Shown: positions 1 through 5,840, counted from the stretch's first letter. The stretch is DNA of 5,840 bases from Nitrospirota bacterium (GCA_015491705.1 WFVK01000116.1:1-5840); one strand, 5' to 3'. Translations and numbers: made by a program. Notes: a model not told the origin generated them from the sequence alone.

Positions 1-165
1 AGTACCGAATGCCGCTCCCCTGTTACGGACATGAACGATCCTTAAAAACGGCAATACGTCAATATGCTCAAAAAGCGTGAGCCTTTCCACGATAAGCTTC
101 TTCGTGAGATAGTCCGAAACCGTCACGGCAGAGGATACAAGTGTTATGAAAAGGGCCTTTTTCAA
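1..165 (-). CDS. lspA: Lipoprotein signal peptidase (signal peptidase II), N-terminal part, cut by window edge
   Basis: LspA is the inner-membrane aspartyl peptidase that removes the signal peptide from prolipoproteins after diacylglyceryl transfer. Only 55 codons are in the window, running off position 1 in an open frame. The visible protein starts MKKALF, has a hydrophobic first segment, then SDYLTKK (the family's D-Q/Y-x-T-K signature after the first membrane helix) at residues 17-23. It ends with VRNRGAAFG at 46-54, matching the strongly conserved N-x-GAAFG motif. The two catalytic aspartates lie further on and are not seen. The start is a TTG at 165-163 whose last two bases are the first two of the ileS TGA stop (TTGA overlap), with a good Shine-Dalgarno sequence ahead of it inside ileS. 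Overlap and order (ileS then lspA, as in enterobacteria) indicate a coupled operon. The product call rests on motifs in a third of the protein, but they are specific. Confidence 0.88.
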   Translation of the reverse strand, partial: MKKALFITLVSSAVTVSDYLTKKLIVERLTLFEHIDVLPFLRIVHVRNRGAAFGT

Positions 166-2969
166 GAAGTTATCACCCTGAAACATCTTTCGCACAGGTC
201 AGGATGGCTCTCATGCCTGCCGACACTGGTGTCGCGGTTCCAGCACCTCTGGCACTTGTCTCCCTCAGCCTTTCCAACGACAATCGCTATGTCGTCAGGC
301 TCCGCGGCCCTGCAGGCCGTTTCAGGGGCGTCGGAAAGCCTGAAAACACCCGCCTGCGACACTATAAAAAGGGTGGGAAGAAAGGACAGGTACTGCTGCA
401 GGAGCCCGTAACTCCTGTCCCCTGCATAAATGTCAACCCTCGCCTCAAGGGAATTGCCTATGAATTTTTCCCGGCGCTTTATCTCCAGTGCCCTGTTCAC
501 CTCGCTGCGGATCTTCGACAGCCCTTCCCATGTCGCCTCAAGCTCTTTGTCGATGAGGGCGGGGTCCGCCTCCGGGAAATCAGACAGGAAGACGCTCTCC
601 TCCCTTTCCCCCGGTATGTGCCGCCATATTTCCTCCGCGGTGAATGAGAGCACCGGGGCTATGAGCTTCGTCAGCGAAACCACTATGTTGTACAGGACCA
701 CCTGGGCCGCGGTTCTTTCCGCGGAGTCGGACCTGAATGTATACAGCCGGTCCTTCAGGATATCAAGATAAAAAGAGCTCATGTCCACGACACAGAACCT
801 GTAGACGGCATGGTAGACCTCGTGAAACGCAAAGGAGCTGTATGCTCTGTCAACCTTTCTGATAAGGCCGTGCAGCATGCTGAGGGCAAGCCTGTCTATC
901 TCGGGGAAATCCCTGATGTCCACCGCACCGGGTTTCGCCTTTTCCGGGTCGAGGTCATTTATGTTGCCGAGCAGAAACCTGCACGTATTCCTTATCTTTC
1001 TGTATGCCTCAACGAGCCTGGAGACGATCTCACCGGAGATCCGCATGTCCTCCCTGTAATCAGCGGACGAGGCCCACAGCCTCAGTATCTCGGCGCCCTG
1101 CCTGTTGGTGATCTCCTGCGGTGAAATGACATTCCCGAGAGACTTGGACATCTTTTTGCCCTCGCCGTCAACCACAAAGCCGTGGGTGAGCACGGATTTG
1201 AACGGGGCCCTTCCCCTCGTGCCCACGGACGCAAGCAGGGAACTCTGGAACCATCCCCTGTGCTGGTCACTGCCCTCAAGATACAGGTCAGCCGGGCTGG
1301 AAAGACGTTCGTCGGCCTCTGTGACCGCTGCATGACTGACACCTGAATCGAACCAGACATCAAGGATGTCCGTCTCTTTTGCAAAATCGTCCGAGCCGCA
1401 TTTCGGGCATTTATACCCCTCCGGCACGAACTCGGAGGCGGATTTCTCAAACCATACGTCAGCGCCGGCCCTTGCCACCTCCCGCTCGATTGCGTCCATG
1501 ACAGCGCCGTCATTTAAATATTCGCCGCAGCCCCTGCACTGTATCAATGTAATCGGCACACCCCATGCCCTCTGCCTGGAGATGCACCAGTCCGGCCTGT
1601 TCTGCACCATGCCGTATATCCTGTCCATTCCCCATGCGGGCACCCACTCCGTCTTTTTTATCTCCTCAAGCGCGCGCTGTCTCAGCCCGTTCTTTTCCAT
1701 GGATATGAACCACTGCTCCGTTGCCCTGAAGATCACGGGCCTCTTGCATCTCCAGCAGTGGGGATAGGAATGGGTTATATTCCGCGGGGAACCAAGCAGC
1801 CTGCCGGCCTCCCTGAGCCTGTCGATTATTCCCTGATTCGCCCTGAAGACGTACTGCCCTGCAAAATCAGCCACATCTTCCGTAAACCTCCCCCTGTCAT
1901 CAACAGGCGTATAGACCTCAAGCCCGTACTTCAGGCCGATCTCAAAGTCTTCCTCGCCGTGTCCCGGAGCCGTGTGAACCACGCCGGTACCCTGTTCAAG
2001 GGTTACGTGCCCGCCGGTTATGGTCTTCACACTGCGGTCCATCCACGGATGCCTGCACACGATTCCTTCAAGCTCGGCGCCGGTCCATTCGGTCTCTTCA
2101 ACCTCGTATTCATCCTTTTTGTAACCGGCCTTTTCCATGCAGTCATCAATAAGCTCCCTTGCAATAATAAGCCCTCCGTCACGTGTTCTCACAAGACCGT
2201 ATTTGAAGGCGGGATGCAGGGCGAGGGCCATATTTGCAGGGATGGTCCACGGCGTGGTGGTCCAGATTACAAAGTATGTATCAACTGCCCGGCCGGAAGT
2301 CAGTCTGCCCTTCGCATCCTCAACCATGAACTTCACATAGATGGAGGGGGATTCCTTTTCATCGTACTCGACCTCGGCCTCGGCAAGCGCCGTCACGCAT
2401 GTCGGACACCAGTGCACCGGTTTTTTCCCCTTATAAACTGAGCCGTTCCGGAAAAACCTGTTGAACTCCCTGACAATGGACGCCTCATACGGGAAATCCA
2501 TCGTAACGTAAGGCCGCTCCCAGTCCCCGAATACACCGAGGCGCCTGAATTCATCCCTCTGGATATCCAGAAATCTCGCAGCGTATTCCCTGCAGAGTTT
2601 CCTCTTCTCAGGAATGGGGGTGGTGTCTTTCCTGGAGCCGAGCTTTTTATCGACCTGGTGCTCGATGGGCAGGCCGTGGCAGTCCCATCCGGGAACAAAG
2701 GGCGCATAGCAGCCCTTCATGGCCTTGTATTTGACAATCATGTCTTTCAGTACCTTGTTGAGTGTATGGCCCAGGTGGATATGGCCGTTGGCATACGGCG
2801 GCCCGTCGTGCAGGATATAGGTCTTTGACCTGTCTCTGCTCTGCATCTTCCGGTAGATTCCGCTCTTCTCCCAGAACTCGAGCAGTTCCAGTTCCTTCCT
2901 CGCCAGATCGGCCTTCATGGGGAAAGCGGTCCGCGGGAGATTCAGGGTATCCTTGTAATCATTCGCCAT
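162..2969 (-). CDS. ileS: Isoleucyl-tRNA synthetase, bacterial type with C-terminal zinc site
   Basis: Cytoplasmic class I synthetase that activates isoleucine with ATP, charges tRNA-Ile, and edits mischarged valine. With the ATG at 2969 it has 935 residues, close to the 938 of E. coli IleRS. Seen in order: the N-terminal NLPRTAFPM stretch; the HIGH motif as HLGH at 65-68; the CP1 editing domain with WTTTPW at 236-241 and GHGEEDFEIG at 336-345, including the editing aspartate at 341; the KMSKS loop at 606-610 followed by LGN; an anticodon-binding helical domain; and a zinc site at the C-terminus with Cys906, Cys909, Cys926 and Cys929. An extra pair of CxxC motifs (478/481 and 521/524) brackets an insertion before LDVWFDSG and looks like a second metal knuckle. 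A TTG five codons upstream keeps the frame open, but the ATG gives the family's normal N-terminus (MANDYKDTL). Neither start has a clear Shine-Dalgarno sequence. It is the first gene of an operon with lspA. The zinc-containing C-terminus marks the ordinary bacterial type rather than the mupirocin-resistant eukaryotic-like type. Confidence 0.98.
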   Translation of the reverse strand: MANDYKDTLNLPRTAFPMKADLARKELELLEFWEKSGIYRKMQSRDRSKTYILHDGPPYANGHIHLGHTLNKVLKDMIVKYKAMKGCYAPFVPGWDCHGLPIEHQVDKKLGSRKDTTPIPEKRKLCREYAARFLDIQRDEFRRLGVFGDWERPYVTMDFPYEASIVREFNRFFRNGSVYKGKKPVHWCPTCVTALAEAEVEYDEKESPSIYVKFMVEDAKGRLTSGRAVDTYFVIWTTTPWTIPANMALALHPAFKYGLVRTRDGGLIIARELIDDCMEKAGYKKDEYEVEETEWTGAELEGIVCRHPWMDRSVKTITGGHVTLEQGTGVVHTAPGHGEEDFEIGLKYGLEVYTPVDDRGRFTEDVADFAGQYVFRANQGIIDRLREAGRLLGSPRNITHSYPHCWRCKRPVIFRATEQWFISMEKNGLRQRALEEIKKTEWVPAWGMDRIYGMVQNRPDWCISRQRAWGVPITLIQCRGCGEYLNDGAVMDAIEREVARAGADVWFEKSASEFVPEGYKCPKCGSDDFAKETDILDVWFDSGVSHAAVTEADERLSSPADLYLEGSDQHRGWFQSSLLASVGTRGRAPFKSVLTHGFVVDGEGKKMSKSLGNVISPQEITNRQGAEILRLWASSADYREDMRISGEIVSRLVEAYRKIRNTCRFLLGNINDLDPEKAKPGAVDIRDFPEIDRLALSMLHGLIRKVDRAYSSFAFHEVYHAVYRFCVVDMSSFYLDILKDRLYTFRSDSAERTAAQVVLYNIVVSLTKLIAPVLSFTAEEIWRHIPGEREESVFLSDFPEADPALIDKELEATWEGLSKIRSEVNRALEIKRREKFIGNSLEARVDIYAGDRSYGLLQQYLSFLPTLFIVSQAGVFRLSDAPETACRAAEPDDIAIVVGKAEGDKCQRCWNRDTSVGRHESHPDLCERCFRVITS
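174..179 (-). promoter_or_regulatory. Ribosome binding site of lspA inside the ileS 3' end
   Basis: Read on the minus strand, AGGGTG lies 8 bases before the TTG at 165-163. It is the clearest Shine-Dalgarno sequence in the window and decides for the TTG start of lspA, which would otherwise look weak. It lies within the last codons of ileS, so ribosomes finishing ileS would pass over it, consistent with translational coupling. Confidence 0.7.
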
Positions 2970-2984
2970 AGTTGAAACAAACAA

Positions 2985-3004
2985 CAGGCCGTGCGCCGGG
3001 CCTG
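2985..3004 (-). promoter_or_regulatory. GC-rich hairpin in the ileS leader, close to the start codon
   Basis: CAGGCC at 2985-2990 and GGCCTG at 2999-3004 are perfect inverted arms around an 8-base GC-rich loop. On the ileS transcript this stem would end 15 bases before the ATG and abut the alternative TTG at 2984. The spacer between stem and ATG is U-rich and has no Shine-Dalgarno sequence. The stem could affect ribosome loading, but a 6-base stem in GC-rich DNA is also expected by chance fairly often. The sequence is seen directly; the function is inference. Confidence 0.35.
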
Positions 3005-3068
3005 CTCCGTTATTGATCCCGGTAAAAAATGGAAATTTTCCTGTTCCTGCCGTATCAATCTCATAAAC

Positions 3069-3081
3069 GCCGGATTACCGG
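3069..3081. repeat. Dyad copy 1, GCCGGATTACCGG
   Basis: CCGG arms flank ATTA, forming a small inverted repeat. The 13 bases match the second dyad at 3169-3180 (GCCGGATACCGG) except for one extra T. It lies in the predicted ileS leader, about 40 bases downstream of the inferred transcription start. It could be an operator half of a pair, an RNA stem, or a chance similarity of GC-rich words. Confidence 0.4.
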
Positions 3082-3122
3082 AGAGTTGACGCGGCTGAGG
3101 GAAAGCACCGGCTGAACACAAA

Positions 3123-3151
3123 ATTTAACATCATCCGGAAGCTTGTGTCAA
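3123..3151 (-). promoter_or_regulatory. Sigma70-type promoter for ileS-lspA
   Basis: On the minus strand a perfect -35 box TTGACA (3151-3146) is followed after exactly 17 bases by TTAAAT (3128-3123), four of six matches to TATAAT. Shifted by one base, the -10 can be read as TAAATT with an upstream TG, an extended -10 arrangement. Transcription would begin near 3116, leaving a leader of about 147 bases to the ileS ATG. It faces the only minus-strand operon start nearby. The prediction rests on consensus and spacing only. Confidence 0.62.
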
Positions 3152-3167
3152 GATTAGCGGCGGCGTT

Positions 3168-3182
3168 TGCCGGATACCGGCA
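3168..3182. repeat. Dyad copy 2, TGCCGGATACCGGCA
   Basis: A perfect inverted repeat with 6-base arms TGCCGG and CCGGCA around ATA. It lies between the two divergent promoters, 16 bases upstream of the ileS -35 box and 17 bases upstream of the proposed kinase -35 box. That is a natural place for an operator acting on one or both genes. Its core is shared with copy 1 on the other side of the ileS promoter. No known regulator site was recognised. Confidence 0.45.
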
Positions 3183-3199
3183 GGCCGGAGTCTCCTCAC

Positions 3200-3228
3200 T
3201 TGCTTTAGAAAATCATATCCGATAGAAT
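3200..3228 (+). promoter_or_regulatory. Candidate promoter for the sensor kinase
   Basis: TTGCTT (3200-3205), a 17-base spacer and TAGAAT (3223-3228; five of six matches to the -10 consensus) lie 50 bases ahead of the kinase ATG. The -35 box matches only its TTG, so an activator may be needed or basal expression may be low. The inferred start near 3235 gives a leader of about 44 bases. The dyad at 3168-3182 lies just upstream, where an activator could bind. Confidence 0.42.
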
Positions 3229-3278
3229 TATTGAAATAAAAAATTTCTGTAACCGCAGGGTTTGTATATCTTAATTTA

Positions 3279-4739
3279 ATGTTGCATAAACAGACAGGGG
3301 CGTCTCTTCGCACCGTTGTCGTTGTTGAGGACGATGAGGGGCTGAACCGCCTGATCCTGAAAAGACTTAAAAGGGAGGGATTCCTTACCAGGGGAGTTCC
3401 CACGGGCTCCCGCGCCCTTAACCTCGCTTCTGAAAATACAAACTCCTTACTGCTGCTGGATTACCTTCTTCCCGATATGACCGCCGAAGACATCATACTG
3501 GCGCTAAACAGAAAGAATCTCAGGGTGCCGTTCGTGATCATGACCGGGCACGGGGACGAGAAGATCGCGGTTAGACTGATGAAGCTCGGGGCCATGGACT
3601 ACATAATCAAGGAAAAAGGCATACTGGAACTGCTTCCGGCCGTCCTCAGGCGGGTATTCAAGGAATTAAATACGGAAGAGAAATTAACAGAGGCCCGGAA
3701 TGCATTGCGGAAAAGCGAGGCATGCCTTGCCGAGGCCCAGCGTATTGCCGGGATAGGGAATTACACCTGGGACACCCGAAAAGATGAATTATCATGGTCA
3801 CACGGCACATATCTGATTTTCGGGGTCGACCCCGCGGAGTTCAGGCCCGACTTTAAAAAATATGTGGATTTCATCCATCCTGAAGACCGGCGGCGTGTTA
3901 CTGCAATCTTCAAAAAGGCCCTGATAAAAAAAACAAGGTACAATGTTGAGTACCGCATCGTGCTGCAGGACGGTACGGAGCGCATACTGCACGATGAAGG
4001 GGAAATCAGTTGCGATGAACATAACAGGCCCGCCTGCATGTTCGGAGTGATCAGGGACATCACGGAACGTAAACGCCTCGAAAAGGCCCTTTTTGAGATT
4101 GAAGAGCGGGAGCGGCGGCGTATCGGGTATGAACTGCACGACGGCCTGGGACAACTCCTTACCGGCATATCATTCAAGAACTGGGGGCTGGAGCGCAAGC
4201 TGGAGAAAAGATCTCTCAGGGAGGCGGAGGAGGCGGCCGAGATCTCAATGCTTATAGCAGAGGCGAAAGAACAGGTCAGCCGCCTGTCAAAGGGACTCTC
4301 GCCCGTGGAGACGGACAGGGCGGGTCTCATGGCGGCGCTTGAATCGCTTGCACTGAATAATGAAAAGATCTTCGGCATCCCGTGCGTTTTCAGATGCGAC
4401 AGGCCCGTGTTTGTGCATAACAAGTCTGCAATCGTACAACTATACCGTATTGCACAGGAGGCCGTAACCAATGCAGTCAAACACGGCAGGCCGGATCACA
4501 TCGAAATCACCCTCACCAGGAAATACAACAAGATCACGATGTCCATCAAAGACAACGGCGTTGGCATCTCCGGGAATCCGGACGACACAAACGGAATGGG
4601 ACTGAAGATCATGCGTCACAGGGCCGGTATTATCAATGCATCGTTTGAGGTACGGCGGAAAGCCGGTGAAGGCACGGTGGTCACGTGTGTATTTTCGGAT
4701 AATCCGCGAAGAAATACAACCCCTGATGCCACCCCCTGA
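3279..4739 (+). CDS. Soluble sensor histidine kinase with N-terminal receiver: REC-PAS-HisKA_3-HATPase (NarX/DegS-type, HPK7)
   Basis: A 486-residue kinase that should autophosphorylate and pass phosphate to a NarL-type regulator. Domains: a receiver at about 11-128, with acidic residues Glu17-Asp18-Asp19, acceptor Asp61 (LLLLDYLLPD), Thr89 and Lys111; a short helical linker; a PAS_3-like domain at about 145-262 with FIHPEDR at 198-204 and the PAC ending RDITERK; a HisKA_3 domain with the ERERRRIGYELHDGLGQ signature and phosphoacceptor His287; and an HATPase with the N-box around Asn398, DNGVG at 425-429 and GMGL at 439-442. There is no signal peptide or membrane segment, so it is cytoplasmic and senses an internal signal or another kinase. 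The receiver has its lysine but lacks the usual following proline (IIKEKG). The ATG at 3279 is the only reasonable start; no clear Shine-Dalgarno sequence precedes it. The response regulator lies 93 bases downstream on the same strand. Family and architecture are certain; the PAS ligand and the target are unknown. Confidence 0.96.
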   Translation: MLHKQTGASLRTVVVVEDDEGLNRLILKRLKREGFLTRGVPTGSRALNLASENTNSLLLLDYLLPDMTAEDIILALNRKNLRVPFVIMTGHGDEKIAVRLMKLGAMDYIIKEKGILELLPAVLRRVFKELNTEEKLTEARNALRKSEACLAEAQRIAGIGNYTWDTRKDELSWSHGTYLIFGVDPAEFRPDFKKYVDFIHPEDRRRVTAIFKKALIKKTRYNVEYRIVLQDGTERILHDEGEISCDEHNRPACMFGVIRDITERKRLEKALFEIEERERRRIGYELHDGLGQLLTGISFKNWGLERKLEKRSLREAEEAAEISMLIAEAKEQVSRLSKGLSPVETDRAGLMAALESLALNNEKIFGIPCVFRCDRPVFVHNKSAIVQLYRIAQEAVTNAVKHGRPDHIEITLTRKYNKITMSIKDNGVGISGNPDDTNGMGLKIMRHRAGIINASFEVRRKAGEGTVVTCVFSDNPRRNTTPDATP

Positions 4740-4777
4740 TATTGACAAACGGACAGGCGTTTTCCGCCGCCCGGGGT

Positions 4778-4807
4778 TTGCTTTTGCCGGAGTATATCTA
4801 ATAAAAT
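4778..4807 (+). promoter_or_regulatory. Candidate promoter for the response regulator
   Basis: TTGCTT (4778-4783) is followed after 18 bases by TAAAAT (4802-4807; five of six matches), the same -35 word as the kinase candidate and an almost identical -10. The start would fall near 4814, only about 19 bases before the ATG at 4833. That would explain why no Shine-Dalgarno sequence is seen. The regulator may therefore be made both from the kinase transcript and from its own. No strong terminator lies between the two genes; only a 4-base stem (GGCG/CGCC, 4756-4768) is present. Confidence 0.4.
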
Positions 4808-4832
4808 TTATAAACCCGTGGTTAAAAACATC

Positions 4833-5501
4833 ATGAACGCCCGGAAAAGTAAAAAGCCGAAGCACAAAGTGCTTATCGTCGACGACCACCCGATTGTGCG
4901 GCAGGGGCTTGCGCAGCTTATCAATCAGGAAGCCGGTTTTGTCGTATGCGGCGATGCAGGCGATATTCCACAGGCGCTGCAGGCCATTAAAGCGTGCAGG
5001 CCCGACATTGTAATCGTCGACATCTCTCTCGGACACAGCAGCGGAATACGCCTGATTGAGAACCTTTCGGACAATTACCCCGGCCTGTCGATCCTTGCGC
5101 TCTCCATGCATGATGAATCAATATATGCCGAACGGTGCCTCAAGGCCGGAGCAAGGGGCTATATCATGAAACAGGAGCCCCCGGAGAAGGTTGCGGCGGC
5201 ACTGAAGGAAATCATAAACGGCGGCATATTCATCAGTGAGAAGCTGGGGACAAAGCTGCTGCATAAATTCGTCGCGGGCAAGACCGACGCGCCGAGCTCC
5301 CCTGTCGAGCTGCTCAGCAACAGGGAACTGGAGGTCTTTCAGCTCGTGGGCAAGGGACTGAAAACACGCAGGATAGCCGAAGAACTGAATCTCAGCGTCA
5401 AGACCGTTGAAACATACATAGACCACATCAAGAAGAAAATGAACTTCGATGACTCACGCAACCTGTTCCTGCACGCCGTCCGGTGGACAATGAATACGTA
5501 A
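4833..5501 (+). CDS. Two-component response regulator, NarL/FixJ family (REC + LuxR-type HTH)
   Basis: A 222-residue DNA-binding regulator, the probable partner of the HisKA_3 kinase upstream. This kinase class is known to pair with NarL-type regulators. The receiver covers about 10-130: Asp17-Asp18 (VDDHP), acceptor Asp63 (IVIVDISLG), Ser91 in ALSMHD as the switch residue, and Lys113 (GYIMKQ). The LuxR-type helix-turn-helix covers about 159-220: LSNRELEVFQLVGKG, then the recognition helix region SVKTVETYIDHIKKKM. All phosphorylation residues are present, so it should be a phosphate-controlled transcription factor. An in-frame GTG at 4818 would add five residues. I chose the ATG because the proposed promoter leaves almost no leader before the GTG and because the receiver begins soon after the ATG; neither start has a Shine-Dalgarno sequence. 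The N-terminus before the receiver is lysine/arginine-rich. Target genes are not visible. Confidence 0.95.
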   Translation: MNARKSKKPKHKVLIVDDHPIVRQGLAQLINQEAGFVVCGDAGDIPQALQAIKACRPDIVIVDISLGHSSGIRLIENLSDNYPGLSILALSMHDESIYAERCLKAGARGYIMKQEPPEKVAAALKEIINGGIFISEKLGTKLLHKFVAGKTDAPSSPVELLSNRELEVFQLVGKGLKTRRIAEELNLSVKTVETYIDHIKKKMNFDDSRNLFLHAVRWTMNT

Positions 5502-5510
5502 ACATCCTGC

Positions 5511-5522
5511 GGCTGATCAGCC
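5511..5522. repeat. Palindrome GGCTGATCAGCC between convergent genes, possible weak terminator
   Basis: A perfect 12-base palindrome begins 10 bases after the regulator stop. It contains the TGA stop of the opposite receiver gene (complement at 5517-5519). As RNA it allows only a 4-base stem with a GATC loop. TTTAT follows on the plus strand, and no T-run follows on the minus strand. It could contribute to plus-strand termination, but it is short and no other terminator is seen between these genes. Confidence 0.3.
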
Positions 5523-5840
5523 TTTATCCAGCATCTCCCTCATCTTTCTGATAAGCTTCTCCGCCACCAAAGGCTTCGGCAGGAAGTCCATCCCATCTTC
5601 ATAGCATGCCTTCCTGTTCAACTCCTCGATGGAATAGCCGCTCGTAAACAGTGCTTTAATACCGGGCTTTATACTCCTTATTTCTTCGTATGCCTCTTTC
5701 CCGTTTTTCACGGGCATGACCACGTCAAGCAGGAGGAACTGCACTTCGTCCTTTTTCTCCATGAATTTCCGCAGGGCATCCTCGCCGTCTGCGGCCTCTA
5801 TGACATTGTAACCGTTTTTTTCGAGTATAACCGCCGTAAG
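5517..5840 (-). CDS. Receiver domain, C-terminal 107 residues; probably the tail of a hybrid sensor kinase
   Basis: The frame is open to the right window edge, so the true start lies outside; an internal ATG at 5762 is not the start because receiver sequence continues upstream of it. The visible part begins in the first helix of a receiver (LTAVILEKNGY). It has acceptor Asp39 in LLLDVVMPVKNG, Thr66/Ser67 in LFTSGYS, and Lys89-Pro90 in FLPKP, then ends after the last helix with nothing behind it. Only about 15 residues of the domain are missing. The acceptor site and the SGY motif after strand 4 are typical of the C-terminal receiver of PAS-type hybrid histidine kinases, which is my preferred reading. 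A stand-alone CheY-like protein of about 125 residues is also possible. It converges on the response regulator with 15 bases between the stop codons. It may take part in the same signalling group, but that is inference from proximity. Confidence 0.9.
   Translation of the reverse strand, partial: LTAVILEKNGYNVIEAADGEDALRKFMEKKDEVQFLLLDVVMPVKNGKEAYEEIRSIKPGIKALFTSGYSIEELNRKACYEDGMDFLPKPLVAEKLIRKMREMLDKG

Larger units (their letters stand above)
2970..3278. other. Divergent intergenic region between ileS and the sensor kinase
   Basis: This 309-base stretch has no convincing coding frame. It holds a promoter facing ileS (3123-3151), a weaker candidate facing the kinase (3200-3228), two dyads of near-identical sequence (3069-3081 and 3168-3182) and a hairpin in the ileS leader (2985-3004). 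The part from 3207 to 3280 is clearly AT-rich, as expected around a promoter. If the predicted start near 3116 is right, the ileS leader is about 147 bases, long enough for RNA-level control. No T-box consensus (the AGGGTGGNACCGCG bulge sequence) is present, and I saw no riboswitch I could name. Confidence 0.7.

Noticed and set aside
64..411. Plus-strand open frame of 115 codons at the window start
   Set aside because: The minus strand encodes lspA and the ileS C-terminus here; the plus-strand product is meaningless.
1758..2441. 227-codon open frame on the plus strand opposite ileS
   Set aside because: It lies wholly within the conserved IleRS coding region and resembles no family; it is an antisense shadow.
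2970..3116. T-box riboswitch in the ileS leader
   Set aside because: No T-box bulge consensus, specifier loop or terminator/antiterminator pair could be found.
3761..4480. 239-codon open frame on the minus strand opposite the kinase
   Set aside because: Its protein is serine/arginine-rich with no recognisable domain, and the plus strand here carries unmistakable PAS and HisKA_3 motifs.
4720..4740. Direct repeat CCCCTGAT at 4720-4727 and 4733-4740
   Set aside because: It is short, lies at the kinase 3' end and simply encodes a Thr-Pro-Asp repeat plus the stop codon; no sign of a mobile element or attachment site.
4742..4747. TTGACA just after the kinase stop as a -35 box
   Set aside because: No acceptable -10 lies 16-18 bases downstream; that stretch is GC-rich.
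4756..4768. Terminator between kinase and regulator
   Set aside because: Only a 4-base stem, with no T-run directly after it; too weak to call.
4440..5111. 223-codon open frame on the minus strand across the kinase end and the regulator start
   Set aside because: It spans two real plus-strand genes and has no family features.

Overview
The window is a piece of a bacterial chromosome, about half GC by eye. It holds one housekeeping operon on the minus strand and a group of phosphorelay signalling genes. Nothing in it points to a phage, plasmid, transposon, CRISPR array or RNA gene. The bacterial-type isoleucyl-tRNA synthetase with a C-terminal zinc site, together with several soluble PAS/receiver kinases, fits an environmental Gram-negative-type lineage such as Nitrospirota or the former Deltaproteobacteria. 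That placement is only an impression; the sequence alone does not settle it.

Layout: (a) 1-165, minus strand: the first 55 codons of lspA (lipoprotein signal peptidase), cut by the window edge and starting at a TTG that overlaps the ileS stop codon. (b) 162-2969, minus strand: complete ileS (935 aa). (c) 2970-3278: a 309-base divergent intergenic region with a good sigma70-type promoter for ileS-lspA, a weaker promoter candidate for the opposite gene, two near-identical short dyads, and a hairpin just ahead of the ileS start. (d) 3279-4739, plus strand: a soluble histidine kinase with domain order receiver-PAS-HisKA_3-HATPase. (e) 4833-5501, plus strand: a NarL/FixJ-type response regulator, the evident partner of the kinase, with its own promoter candidate in the 93-base gap. 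(f) 5517-5840, minus strand: the C-terminal part of a receiver domain, probably the tail of a hybrid sensor kinase, convergent with the regulator and only 15 bases from it.

How they work together: ileS and lspA form a translationally coupled, long-known housekeeping pair. The kinase and regulator form an HPK7/NarL-type two-component system whose kinase also carries its own input receiver. That receiver could let a second kinase, possibly the hybrid kinase encoded next door, tune its activity. Signal and target genes cannot be read from this window. I found no clearly new biological system; the most interesting points are the receiver-first kinase beside another receiver protein, and the paired dyads around the ileS promoter.
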